A program made the position numbers and the translations under genes. A stretch of DNA of 64,000 nucleotides from Ideonella oryzae (GTDB lineage: Bacteria > Pseudomonadota > Gammaproteobacteria > Burkholderiales > Burkholderiaceae_C), in the NCBI RefSeq assembly GCF_024055665.1, contig NZ_JAMXMC010000003.1:98814-162813 (forward strand), given 5' to 3'. Below are positions 21,244-30,377 of the stretch, one piece after another; position 1 is the stretch's first letter; the number at the start of each line of letters is the position of its first letter. The notes beneath the pieces are model-generated. The model made no database searches and was not told the DNA's origin. It saw only the letters and a program-made list of their open reading frames with translations.

Positions 21244-22656
21244 TCAGGCGATGCGACGCACATCGACGAAATGACCGGCCATCGCGGCGGCGGCGGCCAT
21301 GGCTGGGCTCACCAGGTGGGTGCGCCCCCCCGCGCCCTGACGGCCCTCGAAATTGCGGTTGGAAGTGGACGCGCAACGCTCGCCCGGCTCCAGCCGGTCG
21401 GCGTTCATCGCCAGGCACATGCTGCAGCCCGGCTCGCGCCACTCGAAGCCGGCAGCCTTGAAGACCTGGTCCAGGCCCTCGGCCTCGGCCTGCGCCTTCA
21501 CCAGGCCGGAGCCCGGCACCACCAGCGCCAGCTTGACGTTGGCGGCGATGCGCCCGCCCACGCGCTTGACCACCGCGGCGGCCTCCCGCATGTCCTCGAT
21601 GCGGCTGTTGGTGCACGAGCCGATGAAGACCTTGTCGATGCGCACATCGGCCAGCGCCTTGTTGGGCTCCAGGCCCATGTAGGTCAGCGCGCGTTCCATC
21701 GCGTCGCGCTTGACGGCATCCTTCTCCTTGTCGGGATCGGGCACGCGGTCCTCGATGGACAGCACCATCTCGGGCGAGGTACCCCAGGTGACCTGCGGAC
21801 GGATCTGCGCGGCGTCCAGCTCCACCACCTTGTCGAAGTGGGCACCAGGGTCGGAGTGCAGCGTGCGCCAGTAGGCGATGGCCTGCTCCAGCTCCACGCC
21901 GCTGGGGCTGAAGGGGCGGCCCTGGACGTAGCGGATCGTGGTGTCGTCCACCGCCACCAGGCCGGCGCGCGCGCCCGCCTCAATGGCCATGTTGCACACC
22001 GTCATGCGGCCTTCCATGCTCAGCGCGCGGATGGCCGAGCCGGCGAACTCGATGGTGTAGCCGGTGCCACCGGCCGTGCCGATCTTGCCGATGATGGCCA
22101 GCACGATGTCCTTGGCGCCAACGCCCTTGGCCACCTGGCCGTCGACCTTGACCAGCATGTTCCTGGCCTTCTTGGCCAGCAGGGTCTGGGTGGCCAGCAC
22201 ATGCTCCACCTCGGAGGTGCCGATACCGTGGGCCAGCGCGCCGAAGGCGCCGTGGGTGGAGGTGTGGCTGTCACCGCAGACCACCGTCATGCCGGGCAGC
22301 GTGGCGCCCTGCTCCGGGCCGATCACGTGCACGATGCCTTGGCGCACATCGCCCATCTTGAACTGGGTGATGCCCACGCGGTCGCAGTTGGCATCCAGCG
22401 TGTCCACCTGCAGCTTGGAGACCGGGTCGGCAATGCCCTGGCTGCGGTCGGTGGTGGGCACGTTGTGGTCGCTCACCGCCAGGTTGGCCGACAGGCGCCA
22501 GACCTTGCGGCCGGCCAGGTCCAGGCCTTCGAAGGCCTGCGGGCTGGTCACTTCGTGCAGCAGCTGGCGGTCGATGTAGAGCACGGCAGTGCCGTCTTCC
22601 TCGGTGTGGACGACATGGTCGTCCCACAGCTTGTCGTAGAGGGTGCGAGCGGTCAT
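21244..22656 (-). CDS. leuC: 3-isopropylmalate dehydratase large subunit
   Basis: Aconitase-family [4Fe-4S] enzyme of leucine synthesis. Cluster cysteines lie in [11 protein letters not shown] and GCSMCLAMN; the substrate motif is [14 protein letters not shown]. Length 470 is normal. It heads the leuC-lipoprotein-leuD-leuB-asd unit. Confidence 0.98.
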   Translation of the reverse strand: MTARTLYDKLWDDHVVHTEEDGTAVLYIDRQLLHEVTSPQAFEGLDLAGRKVWRLSANLAVSDHNVPTTDRSQGIADPVSKLQVDTLDANCDRVGITQFKMGDVRQGIVHVIGPEQGATLPGMTVVCGDSHTSTHGAFGALAHGIGTSEVEHVLATQTLLAKKARNMLVKVDGQVAKGVGAKDIVLAIIGKIGTAGGTGYTIEFAGSAIRALSMEGRMTVCNMAIEAGARAGLVAVDDTTIRYVQGRPFSPSGVELEQAIAYWRTLHSDPGAHFDKVVELDAAQIRPQVTWGTSPEMVLSIEDRVPDPDKEKDAVKRDAMERALTYMGLEPNKALADVRIDKVFIGSCTNSRIEDMREAAAVVKRVGGRIAANVKLALVVPGSGLVKAQAEAEGLDQVFKAAGFEWREPGCSMCLAMNADRLEPGERCASTSNRNFEGRQGAGGRTHLVSPAMAAAAAMAGHFVDVRRIA

Positions 22657-22716
22657 GGCAAGGGCTTCTGTGGCTGGAGAAATGGCGAAAAAGCCAGAGG
22701 CGGGATTGTCGGGGAT

Positions 22717-23616
22717 TCAGGCCTCGGCGGCACGGGCCACCAGGGCGTCGATAAAACGCTGCACCACCGTGGGCAGCACGGGCTGGCTGCGCGCGGCCAG
22801 CAGATAGCGCCGGTGCGCCCAGGGCTCGTCCAGCGGACGCACCTCGATGGCGAACAGGCGGGCAAAACGTTGGGCCACGGCCGCGGGCAGCACCGCCACC
22901 CCCAGGCCGGCATCCACCAGCTGGGCAATGGCGTCGAAGCCCCGCACCTGCAGGCGCGCATTCAGGGTGCGGCCGGCCTCCAGGGCGCGCTGCAGCATGC
23001 GTTGGTGCACCGAAGCACCGCTGGGCAAGCCGACGATGTCGAAATCGAGCAGTTGGTCGAAGTTCAGCGCACCGCCCGAGGCCGCCAGCACATGGCCGTG
23101 CGGCAGGGCCACGGCCAGGTCACCGGCACGGTAGGGCCAGGTGCTCAGGCGGCCATCGGTGGCCGGGCCGACGAAGATGCCCACATCGGCGCGGCCCTCG
23201 GCCACGGCCGCCTGCACTTCCGCGCTGGTCAGGTCTTCCAGGCTGATGCGGATCTGCGGATGCTCCCGCGAAAAGGCCGCCAGGTCGCCCGGCAGGGATT
23301 CCGCGATGGCTGCCGCGTTGGCCGCCACCCGCAGGTGCCCCTTGATGCCGCGACTGAACTCGACCACCTCGCTCTCCAGCGCATGCAGGGATGCATTGAG
23401 GCTGCGGATGTGACGCACCAGCGCACGCCCGGCCTCGGTCGTCTCCACCCCGCGGGCGCGGCGTTCGAACAGCTGCACGCCCAGGCGGGTCTCCAGGTCC
23501 TTCAGGCGCTTGCTCGCGGCGGCCAGCGCCAGATGCTCGCGCTCCGCGGCCCGCGTGATGTTGCGGGTCTCGGCGATGGCGAGCACCAGATTGAGCGTGA
23601 CCAGATCGAAGCGCAT
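22717..23616 (-). CDS. LysR-family regulator upstream of leuC
   Basis: A 299-residue LysR protein with N-terminal winged HTH (RFDLVTLNLVLAIAETRNITRAAEREHLALAAASKRLKDLE) and the periplasmic-binding-like effector domain. ATG 23616 is the standard LysR start. It is co-directional with leuC (60-base gap) and diverges from the lipid-transport operon at 23845, so either could be a target. No ligand can be named from sequence. Confidence 0.9.
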   Translation of the reverse strand: MRFDLVTLNLVLAIAETRNITRAAEREHLALAAASKRLKDLETRLGVQLFERRARGVETTEAGRALVRHIRSLNASLHALESEVVEFSRGIKGHLRVAANAAAIAESLPGDLAAFSREHPQIRISLEDLTSAEVQAAVAEGRADVGIFVGPATDGRLSTWPYRAGDLAVALPHGHVLAASGGALNFDQLLDFDIVGLPSGASVHQRMLQRALEAGRTLNARLQVRGFDAIAQLVDAGLGVAVLPAAVAQRFARLFAIEVRPLDEPWAHRRYLLAARSQPVLPTVVQRFIDALVARAAEA

Positions 23617-23844
23617 GGTGGCAAGGGCTCCCTGAGGGGAGAAACGCGATATTGCACGAAGGCTCAAAAACATGCACTCGGAGATCGACCACCGAGCGTT
23701 CGTGTACAGCGAATTCTCTCGCGTCTGCGACACCGCCCGCAAGCGCCTCGCCCGCGTCAGTCCACTTGCCTTTCGGGCAGCAGGCCCTGGCAGCGACTAC
23801 AGTCGACCCTCAGGCCGCCTCTCCAGCCGCCCCGCCTCTCACGC

Positions 23845-24978
23845 ATGACCGAGACCCCGCCCGCAGCAGCCCCGTCCCCACACGCGCCCCCCGCTGACGC
23901 CACGCTCCGCTGGCAGCAGCAGGGGGATGCGGAATCCCGCTTGGTGCTGACGGGGGATGGCCGTGACGGCGGGTTGCGGTGGCCGGCCGCCCCCTCCACC
24001 GGCCCGCTGGTGGTGGATGGGCGGGGCCTGACCCATTTCGACAGCCTGCTGGCGGCCCGGCTCTGGGCCCTGGCACGCGAGTCGGGCGGCCGGCTGCGCT
24101 GGGAGGGACTGCCCGCAGGCCTGGGCGAGGTCCTGGCCCTGGCCCAGGCCGCCGAAGCCAGCCCAGGCGCGCCCCCGCCCGCCCATGGCTGGCTGGCGCG
24201 TGTCGGGCTGCGGCTGACCGAATCCCAGGGCCGGCTGCGCGTCACGCTGGGTTTCATCGGCGAACTGATCCAGGCCCTGCTGCGCAGCCTGCGCGGGCGC
24301 AGCGCCATGCGGGCCGAGGACCTGATGCTCCAGTTGCATGCCACCGGCCCGGCCAGCCTGCCCATCGTCTCGCTGGTGAGTTTCCTGGTCGGCCTGATCG
24401 TGGCCTACATGGGCGCAGCGCAGCTGCAGCGCCTGGGCGCCCAGATCTACATCGCCGACCTGGTCACCATCGGCGTGGTGCGCGAGATTGCCGCGCTGAT
24501 GACCGGCATCATCCTGGCCGGTCGGGTGGGTGCCGCCTTCGCGGCCCAGCTGGGCAGCATGCAGGCCAACGAGGAGATCGACGCCCTGGCCTCGCTGGGC
24601 CTGCCACCGATGGAGCACCTGGTGCTGCCGCGGGTGCTGGCCATGGTGCTGATGGCCCCGCTGCTCACCCTCTATGCCGCGATCGTCGGCGTCGCGGCGG
24701 GCTGGCTGGTGGCCGTGGGCATCTACCACGTGGAATCGGCCGAGTACCTGGTGCGCAGCGGCCAGGCCCTGACGCTGACCCACCTGGGGATCGGCCTGCT
24801 CAAGGGCACCGTCTATGCGCTGCTGGTGGCACTGGCCGGCTGCCGTCAGGGCCTGAACGCGGGCCGCAGCGCCCAGGCCGTGGGCGATGCCACCACTGCC
24901 GCGGTGGTGCAGTCCATCGTCTGGATGGTGCTGGCCGCCTCCGTGCTGACCATCATGTTCCAGCGCCTGGGGTGGTGA
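23845..24978 (+). CDS. STAS-MlaE fusion, ABC lipid-transport permease
   Basis: A 377-residue permease with an N-terminal STAS-like (MlaB-type) domain (about residues 20-105, containing LVVDGRGLTHFDSLLAARLW) fused to an MlaE permease core of about five membrane helices (from ~residue 130; motifs LMTGIILAGRVGAAFAAQLGSM and ANEEIDALASLGL). In E. coli the STAS protein is a separate subunit. First gene of a four-gene operon; its stop overlaps or abuts the ATPase start. Probably moves phospholipid or another lipid across the envelope; the substrate is not shown. Confidence 0.92.
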   Translation: MTETPPAAAPSPHAPPADATLRWQQQGDAESRLVLTGDGRDGGLRWPAAPSTGPLVVDGRGLTHFDSLLAARLWALARESGGRLRWEGLPAGLGEVLALAQAAEASPGAPPPAHGWLARVGLRLTESQGRLRVTLGFIGELIQALLRSLRGRSAMRAEDLMLQLHATGPASLPIVSLVSFLVGLIVAYMGAAQLQRLGAQIYIADLVTIGVVREIAALMTGIILAGRVGAAFAAQLGSMQANEEIDALASLGLPPMEHLVLPRVLAMVLMAPLLTLYAAIVGVAAGWLVAVGIYHVESAEYLVRSGQALTLTHLGIGLLKGTVYALLVALAGCRQGLNAGRSAQAVGDATTAAVVQSIVWMVLAASVLTIMFQRLGW

Positions 24979-24980
24979 AC

Positions 24981-25763
24981 ATGGGCACCGACACGCCATC
25001 CACTGCGCCTGCATCGCCCCCGCCCTTGGTCCGGGTGGAGGGACTGACCATGGCCTTTGGCGAGAAGGTCGTCCAGCACGACCTGAGCTTTGCGGTGCAG
25101 CCCGGCGAGATCCTGGTGCTGGTGGGCGGCAGCGGCTGCGGCAAGAGCACCCTGCTGCGCCACCTGATCGGCCTGCAGGCCCCGGCTGCCGGACACATCC
25201 ACTATGGCGACATCGACCTGGCCGAAGCCGACGAGGACCAGCTCGACACCGTGCGGCGCTCCTTCGGCGTGATGTTCCAGGCCGGCGCACTGTGGAGCAG
25301 CATGAGCGTGGGCGAGAACGTGATGCTGCCGCTGCGCGAGTACACCGACCTGGAAGACGACCAGATCGAGACCCTGGCACGCTTCAAGCTGGCCCTGGTG
25401 GGACTGGATGGCGCCTTCGATGCCTCGCCCGCAGCGCTTTCGGGCGGCATGAAGAAGCGTGCCGCCATCGCCCGCGCCATGGCCCTGGACGCCCCCCTGC
25501 TCTACCTGGATGAACCCTCTGCCGGGCTCGACCCCCTCACCTCTGCGCGGCTGGACGAGCTCATCCTCAGCCTGCGCGACCACCTGGGCACCACCATCGT
25601 GATGGTGACCCACGAACTCGACAGCATCTTTGCCGTGGCCGACCGCGCCCTGTTCCTGGATGCCAAGGAGAAGACGATGACCGCAATCGACGCGCCGCGC
25701 GCATTGCTGGAACACGGCCCCGAGCCGGTGCGCCAGTTCCTGCGCCGGGGGAACCGACCATGA
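24981..25763 (+). CDS. MlaF-type ABC transporter ATPase
   Basis: A 260-residue ATPase with Walker A GGSGCGKST, signature LSGGMKKR, Walker B LLYLDEPSAGLD and H-loop VTHE. ATG 24981 is preferred; a GTG at 24975 overlapping the permease stop (GTGA) is possible. Energises the adjacent permease. The ABC/MlaE/MCE/lipoprotein set identifies it as an MCE-linked importer or exporter rather than a general ABC pump. Confidence 0.93.
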   Translation: MGTDTPSTAPASPPPLVRVEGLTMAFGEKVVQHDLSFAVQPGEILVLVGGSGCGKSTLLRHLIGLQAPAAGHIHYGDIDLAEADEDQLDTVRRSFGVMFQAGALWSSMSVGENVMLPLREYTDLEDDQIETLARFKLALVGLDGAFDASPAALSGGMKKRAAIARAMALDAPLLYLDEPSAGLDPLTSARLDELILSLRDHLGTTIVMVTHELDSIFAVADRALFLDAKEKTMTAIDAPRALLEHGPEPVRQFLRRGNRP

Positions 25764-26767
25764 GCGCCGCCCACCGCAAGACCCATCCCGCCATGCTGGG
25801 CCTGTTCGTGGTGATCGGGCTGGTCGTGCTGTTCGTGGCCGTCGTCACGCTGGCCGGCGGTCGGCTGCTGGTGCACAAGCAGAAGGTCGTGATGCACTAC
25901 GCCGGCTCGGTCTACGGGCTGCAGGTCGGCGCGCCGGTCGTCTTCCGCGGCGTGCGCCTGGGCAGCGTCAGCGCCATCGGCGTGGCCTATGACGCCGACA
26001 CCCGCAACGTGACCATCCCCGTGACCGCGGAACTGGACCGCGAGCTGGTGGCCAGCATCACCGGCCACAAGGCCGACAGCGGCGGAGAAAACACCTTGCC
26101 CGGTCTGGTGCAGCGCGGCCTGCGGGCCCAGCTGGCCACCCAGAGCCTGCTGACCGGCCAGCTCTATGTGGACCTGGACTTCCGCCCCGAGAAGCCCGCC
26201 CACTACATCAGCGACAACACGCAAAGCGAGATCCCCACCATCGCCACCGCCTTTCAGGAGCTGCGCAACCAGGTGGACAACCTGGACCTGCGGCGCCTGG
26301 TGGACGACGTGTCAGCCATCGCCAGTTCCACCCGCCGCATGGTCAGCGGGCCCGAGGCCGACCATGTGCTGAAGAACCTCGAGGTCGCGACGGACAACCT
26401 GCGCCGGGTCAGCAACACGCTGGACAAGCGGCTCAACCCGCTGCTGGATTCGGCCCAGGACACCCTGGCCACCACCAAGCTGAGCATGCAACGGGTGGGA
26501 GAGGCCGCCAGCAGCGTGAAAGGGACGTCGCAGCGCGTGGGAGCCAACTTCGGGCCCGATTCGCCGCTGATGCTGAACCTCAACCGCTCGGCCGACGAGC
26601 TCTCCCGCAGCGCGGCCGCCCTGCGCGACGCCGTTGGCGACGACTCGCCGATGAACCAGAACCTCCAGCGCGCCTTGCACGACGTCTCCCAGGCCGCACG
26701 CGAGCTGCGCGAGCTGGCCAACACCCTGGACGAGCAGCCCGAATCGGTGATCAAGGGCCGCCGCTGA
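25760..26767 (+). CDS. MCE-domain (MlaD-like) substrate-binding protein
   Basis: A 335-residue membrane-anchored periplasmic protein: one N-terminal helix (about 12-33), an MCE domain (about 40-125, VVMHYAGSVYGLQVGAPVVFRGVRLGSV), then a long helical C-terminal region rich in heptads (about 170-330). MCE proteins form hexameric rings that carry lipids between membranes; the extended C-terminus suggests a longer periplasmic structure than E. coli MlaD. Starts with an ATGA overlap with the ATPase. Confidence 0.93.
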   Translation: MSAAHRKTHPAMLGLFVVIGLVVLFVAVVTLAGGRLLVHKQKVVMHYAGSVYGLQVGAPVVFRGVRLGSVSAIGVAYDADTRNVTIPVTAELDRELVASITGHKADSGGENTLPGLVQRGLRAQLATQSLLTGQLYVDLDFRPEKPAHYISDNTQSEIPTIATAFQELRNQVDNLDLRRLVDDVSAIASSTRRMVSGPEADHVLKNLEVATDNLRRVSNTLDKRLNPLLDSAQDTLATTKLSMQRVGEAASSVKGTSQRVGANFGPDSPLMLNLNRSADELSRSAAALRDAVGDDSPMNQNLQRALHDVSQAARELRELANTLDEQPESVIKGRR

Positions 26768-26788
26768 GCGGTGCCCGGAAAGCAGCCC

Positions 26789-27412
26789 ATGTCCACACCC
26801 TGCCCCCCCCAATCCAAAGCGCGGCTCGCCCTGGGTGGCGCCATCGTCTCCCTGCTGCTGGCCCTGGCGGCCTGCGGCAGTTCGCCGCCCGTGGCGCTCT
26901 ACCGCCTGCCCAGCGCCCCCCCGGGCGCAGTCCCCGCGCCGGGGGTTGCGGCCGCCGCAGACGTCTGGCTGCTGTCCAGCGTGCGGCTGCCCGAGTACCT
27001 GGACCGGGACGCCCTGCTGTGGCCCAGTGGCGCCACCGGCCTGCGCGCCCTGCCGGGCCAGCGCTGGGCCGAGCCCTTGCGTGATGCCGTGCCGCGGGTG
27101 CTGCGCGCCGACCTGGCCCGCCTCAGGGGCACCGACAAGGTCTGGGCCGCCCCCTTGCCCACAGGCCTGCGCGCACAACGGGTGCTGAGGGTCGAGGTGC
27201 TGACCTTCGAGGTGTCCGCCGATGGCCAACAGTTCGATCTGGCCGCGCGTTGGTGGCTGGCCGACGGCGACGGGCACACGCCTGCGCTGGTGCGCCAGTT
27301 CGAGCTTCGACGCCCCCTGAAGGACGCCGCCCCCGATACGCTGGTGACCGCCCACCGCGAGGCGCTGTGGGCGCTGGCCCAGGACATTGCACGGACCGCG
27401 GACCAACCCTGA
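26789..27412 (+). CDS. ABC-type transport auxiliary lipoprotein (PqiC-like)
   Basis: A 207-residue lipoprotein with a basic N-terminus, hydrophobic segment and lipobox LALAAC, followed by an ABC_trans_aux/PqiC-type domain (VALYRLPS..., VWLLSSVRLPEYLDRDALLW). ATG 26789 lies behind GGAAAG; a GTG at 26771 would add six residues. Likely the outer-membrane partner of the MCE system, completing a trans-envelope lipid route. Confidence 0.88.
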   Translation: MSTPCPPQSKARLALGGAIVSLLLALAACGSSPPVALYRLPSAPPGAVPAPGVAAAADVWLLSSVRLPEYLDRDALLWPSGATGLRALPGQRWAEPLRDAVPRVLRADLARLRGTDKVWAAPLPTGLRAQRVLRVEVLTFEVSADGQQFDLAARWWLADGDGHTPALVRQFELRRPLKDAAPDTLVTAHREALWALAQDIARTADQP

Positions 27413-27512
27413 GCCGGCGGCCCCAACCCCATCGCCGATTGAGCGACATCAAGACTCACAAGGGCACAGGTGATCGAATCCATGCTGGATTTGTCCCATC
27501 TGGAGCCACCCC

Positions 27513-28106
27513 ATGAGCCTGACCCGCCTGTGCCACCACCCCCTGGTGGCGGTTGATGACACTGCCACGCTGGCCGATGCCGCGCGGCTGATGCGCACCC
27601 AGCATGTGGGCGCCCTGGTGGTGGTGAACCGCCAGGATGGCCCGCACCCGCATGTACTGGGCATGCTGACCGACCGCGACCTGGCCGTGGAGGTGCTGGC
27701 CCGGGAACTGCCCATCGATCAGTTGCACGTCGGCGCCCTGGTGGGCGGCGAGCCGGTGGTCGTGCCTGCCCGGTCCAGCCTGGGCGAAGCCGCCCACGCG
27801 ATGCGCGAAGCCGGCGTGCGGCGACTGCTGGTGGTCAACGAGGAACATGCCCTGGTCGGTCTGATCTCTGCCGACGACCTGCTGGAAGCCATGGCCGGTG
27901 AGCTCACCGAGCTGGCTCAGGCCCTGCGCAGCGGGCTGCTGCGCGAAACACAGGAGCGGGGCGCACTGACGGCGCCGCCAACCCCGTCGGCGGCCAGCCA
28001 CCAGGGGCCTGCCGCGCCGGCGCCCCAACCCGCGGTTGCCGCCACACCCCGCCGGGTGGTGTTCAAGCCCTGGGGCACGCCGGGCATGCCAGCCGCCGAA
28101 CGCTGA
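27513..28106 (+). CDS. Tandem CBS-domain protein
   Basis: A 197-residue protein with two CBS units (about 5-65 and 68-125; LTDRDLAVEVLA and GLISADDLLEAMA) and an Ala/Pro-rich tail of about 60 residues. CBS pairs bind adenosine nucleotides. ATG 27513 follows GGAG. Lies 100 bases after the lipid-transport operon and may be its last gene. Its partner is unknown. Confidence 0.85.
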   Translation: MSLTRLCHHPLVAVDDTATLADAARLMRTQHVGALVVVNRQDGPHPHVLGMLTDRDLAVEVLARELPIDQLHVGALVGGEPVVVPARSSLGEAAHAMREAGVRRLLVVNEEHALVGLISADDLLEAMAGELTELAQALRSGLLRETQERGALTAPPTPSAASHQGPAAPAPQPAVAATPRRVVFKPWGTPGMPAAER

Positions 28107-28116
28107 GACCGCCTCT

Positions 28117-29832
28117 TCAGCCACCGTCCTTGCGCAGCCAGCCCTGCTCCCAGCAGCGGGCCAGCCACTGCGCGAACACGGCCTGCGCTGGCGCCTGGCC
28201 GCGCGCCTCCAGTTCGACCAGAGACCGGGCGATGCTCTGCCCCGGCTCGCCCAACAAAGCCAGCCAGGCGGCCTCGGCCGGGTCGACCAGGCTCATGAAG
28301 TGAGGCTGCAGTCCTTTGCGCCAGACCAGGACTGGACGCGGCTCGGCAGGCTGTTGCAACGCGGGCAGCGTCGGTGATTCATCGTCCTGCCCACCCGGCA
28401 GGGTGTGCAGCGCTTGCCAAAGGGTCGGCGCGGCAGTGTGCAACCACAGCAAGCTCAGCGTGGGGTGCTGCACCGGCCACTGCGCCAGGCAGGCCTCCGG
28501 CCCTTCTGATGCGATGTCGGCAGGGGTCCAGGCCGGCACATCGGCGGCGTCGAAGACGCGGCGCAGTGCCCATTCCAGAGCGGCCAGTTCAGCCACCTCC
28601 GGATGCCGGCGGTACCGCGCGGCCAGACGGGCCGGAAGGTCCGCCCCATACTCGCCCAGGCTCCTCACCCGGGGTGGAAGGGTCTCGGCATGCCAGCAGG
28701 CCAGCTCGGCGAACTGTGCATCGCCCAGGTAGCGGTGCAGGCAGGGGAAGCTGTCTGCCAGCGCGTCATGCAAGCGGGCCCGGTAGGCGTGGTGGTAGAC
28801 CTGCGCACCGCGCAGGCCCGGCAGCGGCCCCTCCGCCGCCAGCATCTCAGGTGCGTGCACAGGCGCTTCGGACGCGAGCACCATCTCGGCCAGCGCGGCC
28901 TGCACAGTCTCGAGCGCCTGTGGCGCGGCCAGGCCCGGCGGGGCCGGCGCCAGACCGCCGCGGTCCGCCGCAGGGTCGATCCGAATGGCCAAGGCCTCGC
29001 GGGCGACGGCCCGGGCCTGGTCCAGCTCCTGGAGCAGATCCGCCAGCGGCGGAATGTCATCGTCACGCTCGATCATCGTGGCCACCGGGCCGAAGCGACG
29101 ACAGGCCTCGGCATAGAGTGACCAGACCTCCGGCGCCACAGGCTGGTCGTGGGTGTCGATCAGAAAGTCCCCCTGGCGGGAATGCCCGGCCAGGTGGATC
29201 TGCCGCACGCGGTGGGCCGGCAGGGCCGCCAGGTAAGCGAGCGGGTCAAAGCCATGGTTGACGCTGCTGACATGGATGTTGTTCACATCCACCAGCAGCT
29301 CGCAATCGGCCTCTTCGGCCACATGGGCCAGGAAGTCCCACTCGGTGGCCTCGGACGCGCGGTAGCGGATGTAGCTGGAAACGTTCTCCAGCACCAGGTG
29401 CCGGCCCAGCACATCCTGGGCCTGGCGGATGCGGGACACCAGGTGGCACGCGCATTCCTCGGTGTACGGCAAGGGGTAGAGGTCGTGCAGCACCCGCCCA
29501 CCCTGCCCTGTCCAGCACAGGTGCTCGGACACCCACATCGGCTCAACGCGATCGGCCAGGCGTCGCACCCGCCGCAAGTAGTCCAGATCCAGCGGATCGG
29601 TGCCCCCCAGGGACAGGGCCACGCCATGCAGGGCCATGGGGTAGGCGGCGCGAAAGCGCTCCAGCAGGGCCAGGGGCTTGCCCCCTTCGACCAAAAAGTT
29701 GTCGGTGATGATCTCCAGCCAATCCACCGGCTGGGGCGCAGCCAGGACATCGGCGTAATGCGCGCTCCGCAGTCCCAGTCCAAACCTGGGCTGCAGAGCG
29801 GGCGTGCAAACGGGGGGAGCGATGTGGTGCAT
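28117..29832 (-). CDS. Fused bufferin maturase: MNIO (DUF692) plus DUF2063 protein
   Basis: A 571-residue fusion. Residues 1-285 are a DUF692 multinuclear non-heme iron oxidase with its metal-ligand pattern: H69 in ALHGVALS, E103/H104 in SEHLCW, E149 in LENVSS, D182-H187 in VDVNNIH, H193, H213/H217 in IHLAGH, D226/H228 in DTHD, and E255 in ERDDDIPP. Residues from about 305 are a HvfC/BufC-type DUF2063 domain ([27 protein letters not shown]). In known systems these are two proteins that together modify cysteines of a precursor peptide. ATG 29832 is chosen at the start of family similarity. The precursor gene lies 61 bases upstream. Fusion is visible; function is from the family. Confidence 0.92.
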   Translation of the reverse strand: MHHIAPPVCTPALQPRFGLGLRSAHYADVLAAPQPVDWLEIITDNFLVEGGKPLALLERFRAAYPMALHGVALSLGGTDPLDLDYLRRVRRLADRVEPMWVSEHLCWTGQGGRVLHDLYPLPYTEECACHLVSRIRQAQDVLGRHLVLENVSSYIRYRASEATEWDFLAHVAEEADCELLVDVNNIHVSSVNHGFDPLAYLAALPAHRVRQIHLAGHSRQGDFLIDTHDQPVAPEVWSLYAEACRRFGPVATMIERDDDIPPLADLLQELDQARAVAREALAIRIDPAADRGGLAPAPPGLAAPQALETVQAALAEMVLASEAPVHAPEMLAAEGPLPGLRGAQVYHHAYRARLHDALADSFPCLHRYLGDAQFAELACWHAETLPPRVRSLGEYGADLPARLAARYRRHPEVAELAALEWALRRVFDAADVPAWTPADIASEGPEACLAQWPVQHPTLSLLWLHTAAPTLWQALHTLPGGQDDESPTLPALQQPAEPRPVLVWRKGLQPHFMSLVDPAEAAWLALLGEPGQSIARSLVELEARGQAPAQAVFAQWLARCWEQGWLRKDGG

Positions 29833-29893
29833 GACGCGACTTTCCGGCCGAGGCGGCAAACCGCCGCCCCGGCCTGGGCTCAGGACATCGGGC

Positions 29894-30178
29894 TCACAGA
29901 TCGCTGATGACCCCGCCCTTGACCAGGCAGCTCTTGGCGTCCATGGCCTTGAAGCCCTGCCCCTTGCAGCTGTTCTGGCCCTTGCAAGCGTGGTCGGTGG
30001 TCTTGCAGTCGGACATGCCCTTGCAGCTGTTGACCTCGTAGCAGTGCACGGTGTCGGCTGCGCCCACGGCAGCGCCGGTGGCACCGGCAGGGGCCGTGGC
30101 CGCCGCGGCCAGGCCGGAGACCGCCAGGGCGCTGGCGCCCAGCAGGTAGGAAGACAGGGTGGCAAGCTTGCTGTTCAT
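29894..30178 (-). CDS. Bufferin-type metallophore precursor, six cysteines
   Basis: A 94-residue secreted peptide. Signal peptide to about residue 27 (AVSGLAAAA), an Ala/Gly spacer, then a cysteine-rich core with C46, C52, C58, C65, C71 and C84; three cysteines sit in CKG and one in CKT. This matches the BufA/HvfA-like family of periplasmic metal-buffering peptides whose cysteines are oxidised by MNIO enzymes. It is the first gene of a two-gene operon with the fused maturase. Metal is probably copper, by analogy only. Confidence 0.88.
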   Translation of the reverse strand: MNSKLATLSSYLLGASALAVSGLAAAATAPAGATGAAVGAADTVHCYEVNSCKGMSDCKTTDHACKGQNSCKGQGFKAMDAKSCLVKGGVISDL

Positions 30179-30249
30179 GGTTCAGTTCCTCGATCGATGG
30201 GTGCCGTGGGCACACGGGTGTGGAATGCCTGCCCTCGTCATCGCCTGCG

Positions 30250-30330
30250 CGATCCTCTGGGGCCGACAGGACTCTGTCGCCGACCCACGGCGTTCCTTAC
30301 ACACCCCACGCGAGAAAGCTGAAAGGCCCA
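30250..30330 (-). promoter_or_regulatory. Candidate promoter/operator region of the bufferin operon
   Basis: In the minus direction GTAAGGAAC is followed about 15-17 bases later by GCGACAGAGTCC, reminiscent of ECF-sigma promoters that drive some bufferin operons. A dyad CGACAG-GACT-CTGTCG lies at 30264-30279. No sigma or anti-sigma gene is adjacent. Weak evidence. Confidence 0.3.
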
Positions 30331-30332
30331 AG

Positions 30333-30355
30333 AAAAAAGCCGCCCGAAGGCGGCT
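30333..30355 (-). terminator. Intrinsic terminator after prpE
   Basis: AGCCGCC (30338-30344) and GGCGGCT (30349-30355) form a 7-bp stem closed by a TTCG tetraloop on the minus strand, followed by six T residues. It isolates the bufferin operon from prpE. Confidence 0.93.
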
Positions 30356-30377
30356 GGTTCCGAGGCCTCGAAGGCAC

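Noticed and set aside
21271-23844. Long plus-strand frame leading into the STAS-MlaE permease
   Set aside because: The upstream part is antisense to leuC and the LysR gene; family similarity begins at ATG 23845.
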